A stretch of 64,000 nucleotides of DNA, taken from contig NZ_AP024885.1 in the NCBI RefSeq assembly GCF_024346975.1, positions 2,294,001 to 2,358,000 of the forward strand, in the 5' to 3' direction. Both the position numbers and the translations under genes were made by a program. Under the pieces are notes generated by a model. It was not told the DNA's origin, ran no database searches, and worked only from the letters and a program-made list of their open reading frames with translations. The stretch comes from Vibrio neonatus. GTDB lineage: Bacteria > Pseudomonadota > Gammaproteobacteria > Enterobacterales > Vibrionaceae. This document shows, in pieces, positions 1 to 8,643 of this stretch; the stretch's first letter is position 1; every line of letters starts with the position of its first letter.

Positions 1-365
1 ATCTGTGCATCAATTAAGCCAAGCCCCGAGACAAAGTGACTTACCCACTCCGCCATTGCTTGTGCGTACACCTGAATATCTTGGTCTTCAGGTAGCAATG
101 TGCTTAGCTCAAAATTATCATCCGCCAATTCAGCACGAGCCAGTTTAAGGCTTTGTTCAGCAATCGCTAGACACGCCATCGGCCAACCCATTCCATCATT
201 GGTGTAGTCAAATAATAGGGATTGCCATGCTTCGCTATCGTTGCTTAATCCACCGCTTAACATGCCAATTAGAAGACCATGCATTTCAGCAGGAGTAATT
301 GCAATTTCTGCTGTCTTTAGTTCATCAGCAACGGTGAGGTAATTAGGTAAAGAGATCTGACTCAT
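1..365 (-). CDS. ygfB: UPF0149 family protein YgfB (partial, C-terminus outside window)
   Basis: The minus strand reads MSQISLPNYLTVADEL from the ATG at 363-365 and stays open to the window edge. The segment with EMHGLLIGMLSGGL, then an acidic linker and the WPMACLAIAEQSL stretch, matches the YgfB/YecA-type UPF0149 family. The family is a small cytoplasmic protein with no firmly established role in vibrios. It lies divergent to zapA, as in many gammaproteobacteria where ygfB precedes pepP and ubiH on the other side. About 121 codons are present; the C-terminus is missing only because the window starts here. Confidence 0.85.
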   Translation of the reverse strand, partial: MSQISLPNYLTVADELKTAEIAITPAEMHGLLIGMLSGGLSNDSEAWQSLLFDYTNDGMGWPMACLAIAEQSLKLARAELADDNFELSTLLPEDQDIQVYAQAMAEWVSHFVSGLGLIDAQ

Positions 366-639
366 GAGGTACAATTCCTATTAGGGATTAATCGCATTAT
401 CTTATCATTTGACTGGAACTCATTACAGATGCAAATCAGCATGCAAACTAGTCAGTTCTGTTCAAATACTACTATGCTTCTATATCAAGAATGTAGATCA
501 AATGAGCAAATTGCTTTGTTTCTGACTAGTTAGCACCATAACCTGATGCTCATGTTCGGAAAAGCTTGAATCTTGGTGGGGGTTTTTCTATAGTTTCTTG
601 CCTGTATGTGCATGGGATGCACAGACTTTTGGAGCAGCA

Positions 640-657
640 ATGAGTTATCTAGCATGA
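640..657 (+). other. possible 5-codon leader ORF overlapping the zapA start
   Basis: A GGAG stretch at 631-634 sits correctly spaced before an ATG at 640 that reads M-S-Y-L-A and stops with TGA at 655-657. That stop overlaps the zapA ATG at 654-656 as ATGA. The zapA start has no better ribosome-binding site of its own, so translation of zapA may be coupled to this mini-ORF. This is inference from spacing only. Confidence 0.35.
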
Positions 658-944
658 GCAGTCAAGCAGTTGAAGTTGAAATTTTAGGTAAGATCACTCG
701 AGTAAATTGCCCTGTCGGCAAAGAAGATGCATTACGACAGGCTGCACTTAACCTTGATCAACGTATTAAGGATATGGCGGACAAAACAAAAGTCGCTAAT
801 ACCGAGAAACTCATTACCATAGCAGCTCTAAATATTTGCTATGAATTGTTAGAACAAGAGGCAAGTAGCGAAATTCAACAAGATATCGCGCAGCGCCTTG
901 AGTTTCTGGATGACAAGCTAGACAAAGCTCTAACGAAAGAGTAA
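654..944 (+). CDS. zapA: cell division protein ZapA
   Basis: ZapA binds and bundles FtsZ at the division ring. The 96-residue product begins MSSQAVEVEILGK and contains the conserved N-terminal FtsZ-binding block with CPVGKEDALRQAA, followed by the long C-terminal helix (NTEKLITIAALNICYELL) that forms the coiled-coil dimer and tetramer. An in-frame ATG at 606 would add 16 non-family residues, so 654 is chosen because it matches the usual ZapA N-terminus. The gene is followed directly by 6S RNA and fau, the standard gammaproteobacterial arrangement. Confidence 0.92.
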   Translation: MSSQAVEVEILGKITRVNCPVGKEDALRQAALNLDQRIKDMADKTKVANTEKLITIAALNICYELLEQEASSEIQQDIAQRLEFLDDKLDKALTKE

Positions 945-977
945 AAAAGTAGCCAACTGGACGGCAGAATTAAAATT

Positions 978-1158
978 ACCCTGGGGTGTGCGTCAGCTGG
1001 ATTTATGTCCCTGAGCCGATAAGCAACCCTTAAGGGTTAGTACTTGATGGCTATTGAGCAAGCTCGACTCGTATCGAGAAGCCTACGGTCCTCATTGCTG
1101 ATCCGCCTTGAACCAGCTGGTTCAAGGGCCAAAATCCGCAACGGCACTCTGGGGTCCC
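978..1158 (+). ncRNA. ssrS: 6S RNA
   Basis: The segment between zapA and fau has the 6S RNA hallmarks: a closing stem formed by the CCTGGGGTG region near 979-988 and the CACTCTGGGG region near 1145-1154, the conserved GTCCCTGAGCCGATA block near 1007-1021, the GAGAAGCCT block near 1077-1085, and the CCTTGAACC/GGTTCAAGGG hairpin near 1107-1131. 6S RNA binds sigma-70 RNA polymerase and lowers housekeeping transcription in stationary phase. Co-transcription with fau is usual. The ends are approximate to within about 10 nt. Confidence 0.93.
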
Positions 1159-1160
1159 TC

Positions 1161-1760
1161 ATGCAATTACCCGCAACTCGTAACGAGATACGTAAGCACA
1201 TTCGCACGCTTCGCAGTGCACTCACAACGTCTCAACAAACTTTTGCTTCCTTGCAATTAATTGAGCAATTTAAACAACTTCCCGAGCTTACTCAGGCTAA
1301 ACATATTGCGCTGTATTTGGCGAATGATGGCGAAATCAATCCCGAATTAGCCATTCAATGGTGCTGGGAAAACAACATCAATACTTATGTTCCTGTGTTG
1401 CACCCTTTTGCAAAAGGCCATTTGCTTTTCCTTAGACTCACCCCCACCACTGAACTCATAGCCAATAAATACGGTATTTTCGAACCTAAGCTATCTGTGA
1501 GCAATATTATTCCTGTCGCTGAACTTGATGTGATATTCACGCCACTGGTTGCCTTTGATGTACATGGGCATCGTCTAGGTATGGGCGGCGGATACTACGA
1601 CCGAACGTTAGCACCTTTTATTGACGGCAATGGTCCAAAAGCGATTGGTATTGCCCATGACTGCCAGCAGCTTGCCGAGCTCCCTATCGAAGAGTGGGAT
1701 GTGCCGCTCAATAAAATTGTCACTCCCAGCAAGACTTGGAATTGGTCACTTTCATCGTAA
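1161..1760 (+). CDS. fau: 5-formyltetrahydrofolate cyclo-ligase
   Basis: The enzyme converts 5-formyl-THF to 5,10-methenyl-THF using ATP. The 199-residue product starts MQLPATRNEIRKHIRTLR at the ATG just after 6S RNA; an upstream reading frame only runs through the RNA gene and is not coding. The C-terminal signature GMGGGYYDRTL with the preceding FDVHGHRL stretch is the family's nucleotide and substrate binding loop. Length is normal for the family. The ssrS-fau pairing is conserved in gammaproteobacteria. Confidence 0.93.
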   Translation: MQLPATRNEIRKHIRTLRSALTTSQQTFASLQLIEQFKQLPELTQAKHIALYLANDGEINPELAIQWCWENNINTYVPVLHPFAKGHLLFLRLTPTTELIANKYGIFEPKLSVSNIIPVAELDVIFTPLVAFDVHGHRLGMGGGYYDRTLAPFIDGNGPKAIGIAHDCQQLAELPIEEWDVPLNKIVTPSKTWNWSLSS

Positions 1761-1834
1761 GCACTTGATTCAAATATTTCACAGATGAGTATATACTCTT
1801 GCTGATCCCTTTACTCTCGATCTGGAGAACTAGA

Positions 1835-2491
1835 ATGACCCAAGATGAAATGAAAAAAGAAGCTGGTTGGGCAGCACTTAAATACGTTGAAGCTGGCGCA
1901 ATTGTCGGTGTAGGAACAGGCTCGACCGTAAACCATTTTATTGATGCCTTGGGTACAATGAGCGATAAAATCAAAGGGGCTGTGTCTAGCTCTATCGCAT
2001 CAACTGAGAAGCTAGAAAAATTAGGTATTAAAGTATTTGATTGTAACGACGTAGCTTCACTGGATGTCTATGTTGATGGCGCTGATGAAATTAACGCTAA
2101 TAAAGAAATGATCAAAGGCGGCGGCGCAGCGCTAACTAGAGAAAAAATTGTTGCGGCTATTTCTGAAAAATTCATCTGTATTGTTGACGGCACTAAAGCG
2201 GTTGATGTTCTAGGTAACTTCCCTCTTCCTGTGGAAGTGATTCCTATGGCTCGCTCATATGTTGCTCGTGAACTGGTAAAACTTGGTGGTGACCCTGTTT
2301 ACCGTGAAGGCGTTATTACTGATAACGGCAATATCATTCTAGATGTGCACAGTTTAAAAATCAGCAACGCCAAGCAACTTGAAGATCAAGTGAATGCACT
2401 ACCGGGCGTAGTAACTGTTGGTCTATTTGCGCATCGTGGTGCGGACGTAGTGATTACCGGCACACCTGCTGGCGCTAAGATCGAAGAGTAA
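1835..2491 (+). CDS. rpiA: ribose-5-phosphate isomerase A
   Basis: RpiA interconverts ribose-5-phosphate and ribulose-5-phosphate in the non-oxidative pentose phosphate pathway. The 218-residue product begins [18 protein letters not shown] and shows the phosphate-binding VGVGTGSTV loop (about residues 25-33), the catalytic DGADE motif and the [11 protein letters not shown] motif. The start at 1835 follows a CTGGAGAAC ribosome-binding site and gives the family's N-terminus; an earlier in-frame ATG at 1799 would add 12 atypical residues. A strong terminator follows. Confidence 0.97.
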   Translation: MTQDEMKKEAGWAALKYVEAGAIVGVGTGSTVNHFIDALGTMSDKIKGAVSSSIASTEKLEKLGIKVFDCNDVASLDVYVDGADEINANKEMIKGGGAALTREKIVAAISEKFICIVDGTKAVDVLGNFPLPVEVIPMARSYVARELVKLGGDPVYREGVITDNGNIILDVHSLKISNAKQLEDQVNALPGVVTVGLFAHRGADVVITGTPAGAKIEE

Positions 2492-2554
2492 TAATATATA
2501 TATTTCGGCTTTAACAATAAAGTTAATACACTGATTTTATTGAACATTAATGAA

Positions 2555-2590
2555 AGCAGAGGCTAAAAATAGCCTCTGCTTTTTTTTTAT
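2555..2590 (+). terminator. rho-independent terminator after rpiA
   Basis: A perfect 9-bp stem AGCAGAGGCT/AGCCTCTGCT with an AAAAAT loop is followed by a run of nine T. It ends the rpiA transcript before serA. Confidence 0.9.
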
Positions 2591-2699
2591 TGTAATTTTC
2601 TTACCCAAACTGTTCTTTTTTTGATAATTTAAAGACAGCCTACTTTGGAAAACGTTTGCTTTTCGAAATTAATTTACTAAATGTTAAGGAATAACCACA

Positions 2700-3929
2700 A
2701 TGACTAGAGTCTCTTTGCACAAAGATAAAATAAAAATACTACTTCTAGAGGGGCTTCACCCTTCATCAGTTGAAGTGCTAGAGGCCGCGGGTTACTCCAA
2801 CATTCAATACCACAAAGGCTCTATTTCTGAAGAAGAGCTCATTGAAGCAATCAAAGACGTACACTTTATTGGTATTCGCTCTCGTACAAACCTGAATGAA
2901 CGCGTTTTAGCGGCAGCAGACAAGCTAGTTGCTATCGGTTGTTTCTGTATTGGTACCAATCAGGTTGACCTAAAAGCTGCGGCTGTGAAAGGCGTACCTG
3001 TATTTAACGCACCATTCTCAAACACTCGTAGTGTGGCAGAGTTGGTTCTTGGTCAAATTCTGCTATTAATGCGCGGCATTCCAGAGAAGAATGCATTAGC
3101 TCACCGCGGTATCTGGAAGAAAAGTGCCGATCACTCTAACGAAGCACGTGGCAAGCGTTTGGGTATTATAGGTTATGGTCACATTGGTACTCAGCTAAGT
3201 ATCATTGCTGAAAACCTAGGTATGCGTGTTTACTTCTACGACATTGAAAATAAACTTTCTTTAGGTAATGCCACCCAAGTTTCAACTATGGCTGAACTGC
3301 TCAATAAGTGTGATGTGATTAGTTTGCATGTCCCTGAAACAGCAGATACTAAAGATATGATGGGCGCAGAGCAGTTTGCACTAATGAAGCCAGGCGCTAT
3401 CTTCATCAACGCCGCTCGCGGTACTGTAGTTGATATCCCAGCGCTGTGTGATGCTCTAGAATCGAAACACCTATCAGGCGCCGCTGTCGATGTATTCCCT
3501 GTAGAGCCAAAAACAAATGCTGATGCATTTGAGTCTCCACTAATGAAGTTCGACAATGTTATCCTAACGCCGCACGTAGGTGGTTCTACTCAAGAAGCAC
3601 AAGAGAACATCGGCGTTGAAGTTGCTGGTAAGCTGGCTAAATACTCAGACAACGGTTCAACACTATCAAGTGTGAACTTCCCTGCGGTATCTCTGCCACA
3701 ACATAAAGGCACTTCTCGCTTGCTACACATCCATGAAAACCGCCCAGGTATCCTAACTCAAATTAACACCATCTTTGCTAGTGCGGGCATCAACATTGCA
3801 GGTCAGTACCTACAAACGAATAGCCACATTGGTTATGTTGTGATTGATGTAGAAGCGGCTCGCTCTCAAGAAGCACTGGATAAACTAAAAGAAATCGACG
3901 GCACTATCCGCGCTCGTCTACTTCACTAA
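2700..3929 (+). CDS. serA: D-3-phosphoglycerate dehydrogenase
   Basis: SerA makes 3-phosphohydroxypyruvate from 3-phosphoglycerate, the first step of serine synthesis. The 409-residue product has the D-2-hydroxyacid dehydrogenase fold: NAD-binding GYGHIG (about residues 158-163), the RGTVVD segment carrying part of the active site, the TPHVGGST segment with the catalytic His, and a C-terminal ACT domain (LHIHENRPGILTQINTIF, about 340-409) that binds serine for feedback inhibition. This is the short E. coli-like class. It has its own upstream region after the rpiA terminator. Confidence 0.96.
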   Translation: MTRVSLHKDKIKILLLEGLHPSSVEVLEAAGYSNIQYHKGSISEEELIEAIKDVHFIGIRSRTNLNERVLAAADKLVAIGCFCIGTNQVDLKAAAVKGVPVFNAPFSNTRSVAELVLGQILLLMRGIPEKNALAHRGIWKKSADHSNEARGKRLGIIGYGHIGTQLSIIAENLGMRVYFYDIENKLSLGNATQVSTMAELLNKCDVISLHVPETADTKDMMGAEQFALMKPGAIFINAARGTVVDIPALCDALESKHLSGAAVDVFPVEPKTNADAFESPLMKFDNVILTPHVGGSTQEAQENIGVEVAGKLAKYSDNGSTLSSVNFPAVSLPQHKGTSRLLHIHENRPGILTQINTIFASAGINIAGQYLQTNSHIGYVVIDVEAARSQEALDKLKEIDGTIRARLLH

Positions 3930-3963
3930 TCGTCTTATCAAAAAATAGACATTAGAGAATAAT

Positions 3964-4010
3964 AAAGCCCTTACTGAGCCTATGTAATAAAGGACAGTAA
4001 GGGCTTTTTA
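3964..4010 (+). terminator. terminator after serA
   Basis: AAAGCCCTTACT pairs with AGTAAGGGCTTT around a 20-nt loop, followed by a short T run. It lies between the convergent serA and yggE genes and may act in both directions. Confidence 0.8.
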
Positions 4011-4039
4011 GTCTTGGCTTGTGTTGCCTATAGCTTGGT

Positions 4040-4744
4040 TTATTTAAGCTTATAAATCACTTCAACTCTGTCTTTAATCACTATCGTAGTGTCTTGATAG
4101 CTATTCGCTCGCTCCGATGAATCCATCGCCATAGTGCGAGATAACATAGGTCGCGCTTGCGCAGCTTGATAGTTTACTTGCCATACATCACCCAAAGTTT
4201 TAGCAAAACCTTCAGCAACAGATTTAGCCTTTAACTGAGCATCTTTAATTGCCTCACTGCGTGCAATGGCTTGATACTTGGATGGATCTTTAACCCCTAA
4301 CTGAACTCTATCAATACGATTCACGCCCGATTTAAGCGCTGTATCCATTAACTTAGGCAGCATATCTAAGTTATCGGTGGTGACTTTGACTTTTCGTACC
4401 GCGCGGTAGCCTTTTTGTTCTGGCTTAGCATTTTTCGGATAGTGCATTTGTGGCAATAACTGAATATTACCGCTTTTAATATCTTCTCTTGGCACTCCTA
4501 ATGCTTGCAGTTGTTGTAAAAAATCATCCACTACTTGATCGGCTTTTTGTTTTGCTTGCTCTGCGCTCTCTTGCACCATTACCACTTGCACACTAAATTC
4601 TGCCATATCCGGCTCAGCAAGCACTTCGCCATATCCAGTGGTGTTTATGTGCGGAAAATTTACCGCTTGCGCCTGCACAGCTAACGAGCATATCGCCAAT
4701 AGCGTTCCTAAAAAAACACACTTTATTCCATTATTCATCTTCAT
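4040..4744 (-). CDS. yggE: SIMPL/DUF541 family periplasmic protein (YggE-like)
   Basis: The 234-residue product has an N-terminal signal peptide (MKMNNGIKCVFLGTLLAIC, likely cleaved after AVQAQA) and a SIMPL (DUF541) domain covering the rest, with the family's TTGYGEVLAEPDMAEFSVQV start, GYRAVRKVKVT middle and AIKDAQLKAKSVAEGFAKTLG helix. E. coli YggE is linked to oxidative stress defence; the molecular role is not established. It neighbours mscS (yggB), as in E. coli where the two lie in the same region. Confidence 0.85.
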   Translation of the reverse strand: MKMNNGIKCVFLGTLLAICSLAVQAQAVNFPHINTTGYGEVLAEPDMAEFSVQVVMVQESAEQAKQKADQVVDDFLQQLQALGVPREDIKSGNIQLLPQMHYPKNAKPEQKGYRAVRKVKVTTDNLDMLPKLMDTALKSGVNRIDRVQLGVKDPSKYQAIARSEAIKDAQLKAKSVAEGFAKTLGDVWQVNYQAAQARPMLSRTMAMDSSERANSYQDTTIVIKDRVEVIYKLK

Positions 4745-4786
4745 CTGACACCCTTCCCTTTTGATAATTCAGACATTCTGATAGTC

Positions 4787-4832
4787 AGTATCTATTTATA
4801 TAGAACAGATACTAGTTATATAGAATAGATAC
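4787..4832. repeat. short interleaved direct and inverted repeats upstream of yggE
   Basis: The block holds GTATCTATTTATATAGA followed by two near copies of ATATAGAAYAGATAC, giving overlapping hairpin options. It lies between the mscS terminator and the yggE start and may be part of the yggE promoter or a regulatory site. No known regulator motif is recognised. Confidence 0.4.
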
Positions 4833-4833
4833 A

Positions 4834-4860
4834 AAAAACGCGCCATAAGGCGCGTTTGTA
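4834..4860 (-). terminator. terminator after mscS
   Basis: Read on the minus strand, ACGCGCC-TTAT-GGCGCGT is followed by TTTTTTG. It sits 16 bases past the mscS stop codon. Confidence 0.85.
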
Positions 4861-4875
4861 TTGAATGAGTTTGCT

Positions 4876-5748
4876 TTACTCAGCAATTTTATTTAGATGC
4901 ACATCCATTTGTGGATACGGGATTTCAATACCGTTTTCATCCAGAGCAATTTTAATCGCTTTAAGCATATCGAAATACACATCCCAATAGTCAGCAGTGC
5001 GACACCAAGGGCGAACGACAAAGTTTACTGAAGAATCAGCAAGCTCAACCACACCAATCTGAATACCTTTGTCTTTTAGTAGACGCTCTTCAGCTTCCAG
5101 TGTCTGACGAATAACTTGTTCAGTTTTCTTCAAGTCGGCACTGTAAGAAACCCCTATCACGTAATCAATACGACGGGTTTCATGGCGAGAGTAGTTAGTG
5201 ATTGGACTGCCAATAACACTGCCATTCGGCACTACCACCATTTTATTATCTGGTGTCGTTAATACCGTTTGGAAAATTTGGATAGAGTCAACAGAACCGG
5301 CAACACCACCAATCTCAACATAATCGCCAGATTTAAACGGACGGAATGCAACGATAAGTACGCCAGCGGCAAAGTTAGACAATGAACCTTGCAGAGCAAG
5401 ACCAACCGCTAAACCAGCAGCACCAATAATAGCGACTACGGAAGCAGTTTGAACACCTAGACGACCTAGAGCAGCAATCAATACGATAACAAACAGTAGG
5501 TAACGCACCATTGCATGAACAAAATCAATAACGGCTTTGTCTAAATCACGCTTTTTAAGCATTTTAGAGACACTGTTCGCAATCATCTTAGTAATAATAT
5601 TACCAATAAATAGAATGAGAACTGCGGTAATGATATTCATCGCATAGCCGATCAGAAGGTCTGTATTATTTACGAACCAATGATGGGCATCTTGCATACC
5701 TTCATGAAGGGCATCTACGTTTGGGATTTGGGGAGTTTCTTGTGACAT
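4876..5748 (-). CDS. mscS: small-conductance mechanosensitive channel MscS
   Basis: MscS opens under membrane tension to release solutes on osmotic downshock. The 290-residue product shows three N-terminal transmembrane helices (about residues 30-50, 70-90, 100-130), the pore-lining TM3 rich in Gly and Ala (GAAGLAVGLALQGSLSNFAAGVLI, split here only by description), then the beta domain with FKSGDYVEIGGVAGSVDSIQIF and the C-terminal alpha/beta vestibule. Length and topology match E. coli MscS. It lies downstream of fba on the same strand, as in other vibrios, but separated by a terminator and a MITE-like repeat. Confidence 0.95.
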   Translation of the reverse strand: MSQETPQIPNVDALHEGMQDAHHWFVNNTDLLIGYAMNIITAVLILFIGNIITKMIANSVSKMLKKRDLDKAVIDFVHAMVRYLLFVIVLIAALGRLGVQTASVVAIIGAAGLAVGLALQGSLSNFAAGVLIVAFRPFKSGDYVEIGGVAGSVDSIQIFQTVLTTPDNKMVVVPNGSVIGSPITNYSRHETRRIDYVIGVSYSADLKKTEQVIRQTLEAEERLLKDKGIQIGVVELADSSVNFVVRPWCRTADYWDVYFDMLKAIKIALDENGIEIPYPQMDVHLNKIAE

Positions 5749-5861
5749 TGTAAATTTCTCTTCCGTAATAAAGTGTTACAAATAAACTGTGACCAGCATC
5801 ATACTTCCATATGTCCGTTATAAGTCAGACTTCTGTCAAAACATAACCTTCTGAAGGCTTT

Positions 5862-6023
5862 ATACCAATCGTACTAAATAACTGGTCATTCTAGCTTGTT
5901 AAAATGCTCGATAACGGCGTTAGAATTTTTGATTGTAGAATAACTACTTATCGAAAAATCCTGCCTTGTTCTCGAGCATTTTTCCTGCGCTAGCTCTGAA
6001 CACTTACTTAGTGTGATTGGTAT
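5862..6023. mobile_element. 162-bp MITE-like repeat, copy 1
   Basis: The element starts ATACCAATC and ends GATTGGTAT, a 9-bp terminal inverted repeat, and its two halves are largely complementary further in (for example AAAATGCTCGA against TCGAGCATTTTT). A second copy of the same length lies at 32411-32572 and differs at six positions by my reading. It has no open frame. It sits between mscS and fba in a gap otherwise without genes. Non-autonomous miniature element is the likely nature; the transposase that would move it is not in the window. Confidence 0.8.
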
Positions 6024-6071
6024 TAAAGACTGTCCTTAAAAACTGCACCTAAAAACTATAGTACACAAGAC

Positions 6072-6103
6072 AAAAAAAACCCGCTAAATAGCGGGTTTTT
6101 TTA
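6072..6103 (-). terminator. terminator after fba
   Basis: AACCCGCTAAATAGCGGGTT is flanked by A and T runs on both sides, so it can work in either direction; it ends the epd-pgk-fba transcript on the minus strand. Confidence 0.9.
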
Positions 6104-6128
6104 ATTTAATTAGTAGCTTGCAGGCGTA

Positions 6129-7205
6129 TTACAATACGTCAATCGCGTTAAGATCAGCAAAGGCTTTCTCAAGACGAGTCACCATTGAAGATTGACCAGC
6201 ACGTAGCCATACGCGAGGATCGTAGAACTTCTTGTTCGGCGCTGCTTCACCCGTTGGGTTACCGATTTGACCTTGTAGGTAATCGTGGTTTTTAGCTTCG
6301 TAAGTACGGATGCCGTCCCAAGTTGCCCACTGAGTATCAGTATCGATGTTCATTTTGATAACACCGTAGCCGATAGACTCTTTGATTTCTGCTTCAGAAG
6401 AACCAGAACCACCGTGGAATACAAAGTTAAGAGCATTTGGTGCGATACCAAATTTCTCTGAACAGTATGCTTGAGAGTCACGTAGGATAGTTGGAGTAAG
6501 CACTACGTTACCCGCTTGGTAAACACCGTGTACGTTACCGAAAGATGCTGCGATAGTGAAACGAGGGCTGATAGCACTCAGTTTTTCGTATGCGTAAGCA
6601 ACATCTTCAGGAGAAGTGTACAGTTCAGATGCATCCATATCAGAGTTATCAACGCCATCTTCTTCACCGCCAGTACAACCTAGTTCGATTTCTAGAGTCA
6701 TACCCATTTTAGCCATGCGCGCTAGGTACTTAGAACAGATTTCGATGTTTTCTTCTAGAGACTCTTCAGAAAGGTCAATCATGTGAGAAGAAAATAGAGG
6801 CTTACCAGTTTGAGCGAAGAACTCTTCACCAGCGTCTAGTAGACCGTCAATCCAAGGAAGTAGTTTCTTAGCTGCGTGGTCAGTGTGAAGAATAACTGGA
6901 ACACCGTATGTTTCTGCAACAGCATGAACATATTTAGCGCCAGCGATACCGCCAAGGATTTGTGCACCTTGACCTTCTAATTTAACGCCTTTACCAGCAA
7001 AGAAGCCAGCGCCACCGTTAGAGAATTGAACAACTACAGGAGCTTTAACTTTTGCAGCCGCTTCTAGTACACCATTTACAGAATCAGTGTTTACAACGTT
7101 TACAGCAGGAAGAGCAAAACCATTTTCTTTTGCTACTTCAAATACTTTTTGAACGTCATCACCAGAGATAACACCAGGTTTTACAAAATCGAAGATCTTA
7201 GACAT
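6129..7205 (-). CDS. fbaA: class II fructose-bisphosphate aldolase
   Basis: The enzyme splits fructose-1,6-bisphosphate into dihydroxyacetone phosphate and glyceraldehyde-3-phosphate. The 358-residue product is the zinc-dependent class II type: zinc ligand and base region HTDHAAKKLLPW (about residue 108), the ELGCTGGEEDGVDNSD loop, FGNVHGVY and the phosphate-binding FHGGSGSS motif with NIDTDTQWA. Length equals the E. coli enzyme. It is the last gene of epd-pgk-fba; the hairpin before it after pgk suggests separate control of fba. Confidence 0.97.
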   Translation of the reverse strand: MSKIFDFVKPGVISGDDVQKVFEVAKENGFALPAVNVVNTDSVNGVLEAAAKVKAPVVVQFSNGGAGFFAGKGVKLEGQGAQILGGIAGAKYVHAVAETYGVPVILHTDHAAKKLLPWIDGLLDAGEEFFAQTGKPLFSSHMIDLSEESLEENIEICSKYLARMAKMGMTLEIELGCTGGEEDGVDNSDMDASELYTSPEDVAYAYEKLSAISPRFTIAASFGNVHGVYQAGNVVLTPTILRDSQAYCSEKFGIAPNALNFVFHGGSGSSEAEIKESIGYGVIKMNIDTDTQWATWDGIRTYEAKNHDYLQGQIGNPTGEAAPNKKFYDPRVWLRAGQSSMVTRLEKAFADLNAIDVL

Positions 7206-7300
7206 GGAATAAGTCCTATTTTCTGTCGTTTAGTATTAAATTGCACTTTTGCAAGTATAAAAAAGATTGCATACAACGCAAAGCATTGCAGCAAAACAAT

Positions 7301-7333
7301 AAAAAGGCGAGGACAAGGTCCTCGCCAAAAAAA
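7301..7333 (-). terminator. terminator after pgk
   Basis: The palindrome GGCGAGGAC-AAG-GTCCTCGCC at 7306-7326 is followed by a T run on the minus strand. It lies between pgk and fba and probably causes partial termination within the operon. Confidence 0.85.
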
Positions 7334-7335
7334 TA

Positions 7336-8499
7336 TTACGCTTTTGCTCGTTCTTCTAGCATAGCAACTGCTGGAAGTACTTTACCTTCTACAAACTCAA
7401 GGAAAGCGCCGCCGCCTGTTGAGATGTAAGAAACATCAGCTTTGATACCGAACTTGTCGATAGCTGCTAATGTGTCACCGCCACCTGCTACAGAGAAACC
7501 TGCAGATTCAGCGATTGCTTTAGAAATACCCGCTGTACCCGCTTCGAAGTTTTTAAATTCGAATACGCCAACAGGGCCATTCCAAAGAATTGTTTTTGCG
7601 TTAGCAATGATGTCAGCTAGAACGGCTGTTGAATCTGGACCAAGGTCGAAGATCATGTCGTCATCAGCAACGTCAGCAACGTTTTTGATTTCAGCTTCAG
7701 CGTTTTCGTCAAATGCTTTTGCACAAGCAACGTCAGTTGCAACTGGAATTGCACACTCTTTCATTAGTTTCTTAGCAGTTTCAACTAGGTCAGCTTCGTA
7801 TAGAGACTTACCTACGTTGTGGCCTTCCGCAGCGATAAATGTATTTGCAATACCGCCACCCACAACAAGTTGATCAGCAACTTTAGATAGAGACTCAAGA
7901 ACAGTCAGTTTAGTAGAAACTTTAGAACCACCAACGATAGCTACTAGAGGACGCTCTGGGTTATCCATTGCTTTACCTAGTGCTTCTAGCTCAGCAGCCA
8001 AAAGAGGGCCAGCACAAGCAACAGGAGCGTAAGTACCTACACCGTGAGTAGACGCTTGAGCACGGTGAGCTGTACCGAATGCATCCATTACGAAAATGTC
8101 ACATAGTGCAGCGTATTTCTTAGAAAGCTCTTCTTCGTTTTTCTTTTCGCCTTTGTTAAAGCGAACGTTCTCAAGAACAACAAGTTCACCAGCGTTTAGT
8201 TCAAGACCTTCTAGGTAGTCTTTTGCTAGTTTAACTTCGCAATCTAGTGCGTCGTTTAAGTAGTTTACTACAGGCTGTAGTGAGAACTCTTCAGCGTACT
8301 CGCCTTCAGTTGGACGACCTAGGTGAGAAGTAACCATTACTTTAGCGCCCGCTTCTAGGCAACGCTTGATAGTTGGAAGAGATGCAAGGATACGAGCATC
8401 AGAAGTTACTTTACCGTCTTTTACTGGAACGTTTAGGTCAGCGCGGATAAATACACGTTTACCTGCTAGTTCTAGGTCAGTCATCTTGATTACAGACAT
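7336..8499 (-). CDS. pgk: phosphoglycerate kinase
   Basis: Pgk makes ATP and 3-phosphoglycerate from 1,3-bisphosphoglycerate. The 387-residue product has the N-terminal substrate motif [13 protein letters not shown] (about residues 18-30), [10 protein letters not shown], the [11 protein letters not shown] segment, the hinge region [11 protein letters not shown] and the C-terminal nucleotide loop WNGPVGVFE and [13 protein letters not shown]. Length matches E. coli Pgk. It is the middle gene of the epd-pgk-fba operon, 144 bases after epd. Confidence 0.98.
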   Translation of the reverse strand: MSVIKMTDLELAGKRVFIRADLNVPVKDGKVTSDARILASLPTIKRCLEAGAKVMVTSHLGRPTEGEYAEEFSLQPVVNYLNDALDCEVKLAKDYLEGLELNAGELVVLENVRFNKGEKKNEEELSKKYAALCDIFVMDAFGTAHRAQASTHGVGTYAPVACAGPLLAAELEALGKAMDNPERPLVAIVGGSKVSTKLTVLESLSKVADQLVVGGGIANTFIAAEGHNVGKSLYEADLVETAKKLMKECAIPVATDVACAKAFDENAEAEIKNVADVADDDMIFDLGPDSTAVLADIIANAKTILWNGPVGVFEFKNFEAGTAGISKAIAESAGFSVAGGGDTLAAIDKFGIKADVSYISTGGGAFLEFVEGKVLPAVAMLEERAKA

Positions 8500-8534
8500 T
8501 GTTAGTCCTCTAGGTTTTAATTTAAAAACTTTCC

Positions 8535-8564
8535 GCCTATCCCCACAAAGTTGTCGGCATAGGC
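8535..8564 (-). promoter_or_regulatory. hairpin in the epd-pgk spacer
   Basis: GCCTAT and ATAGGC pair across an 18-base loop, without a T run, so it is probably a processing or stability element rather than a terminator. Confidence 0.35.
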
Positions 8565-8643
8565 GTTCGAAATCTATCTAATGTGATGCTACATGGGGTC
8601 TCTTACTCTATAGTTCAAGAGGTTGAACTAAAAAGCTACGGAT

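Noticed and set aside
1044..1160. N-terminal extension of the fau frame
   Set aside because: It translates 6S RNA; the peptide has no family support and the conserved start is at 1161.
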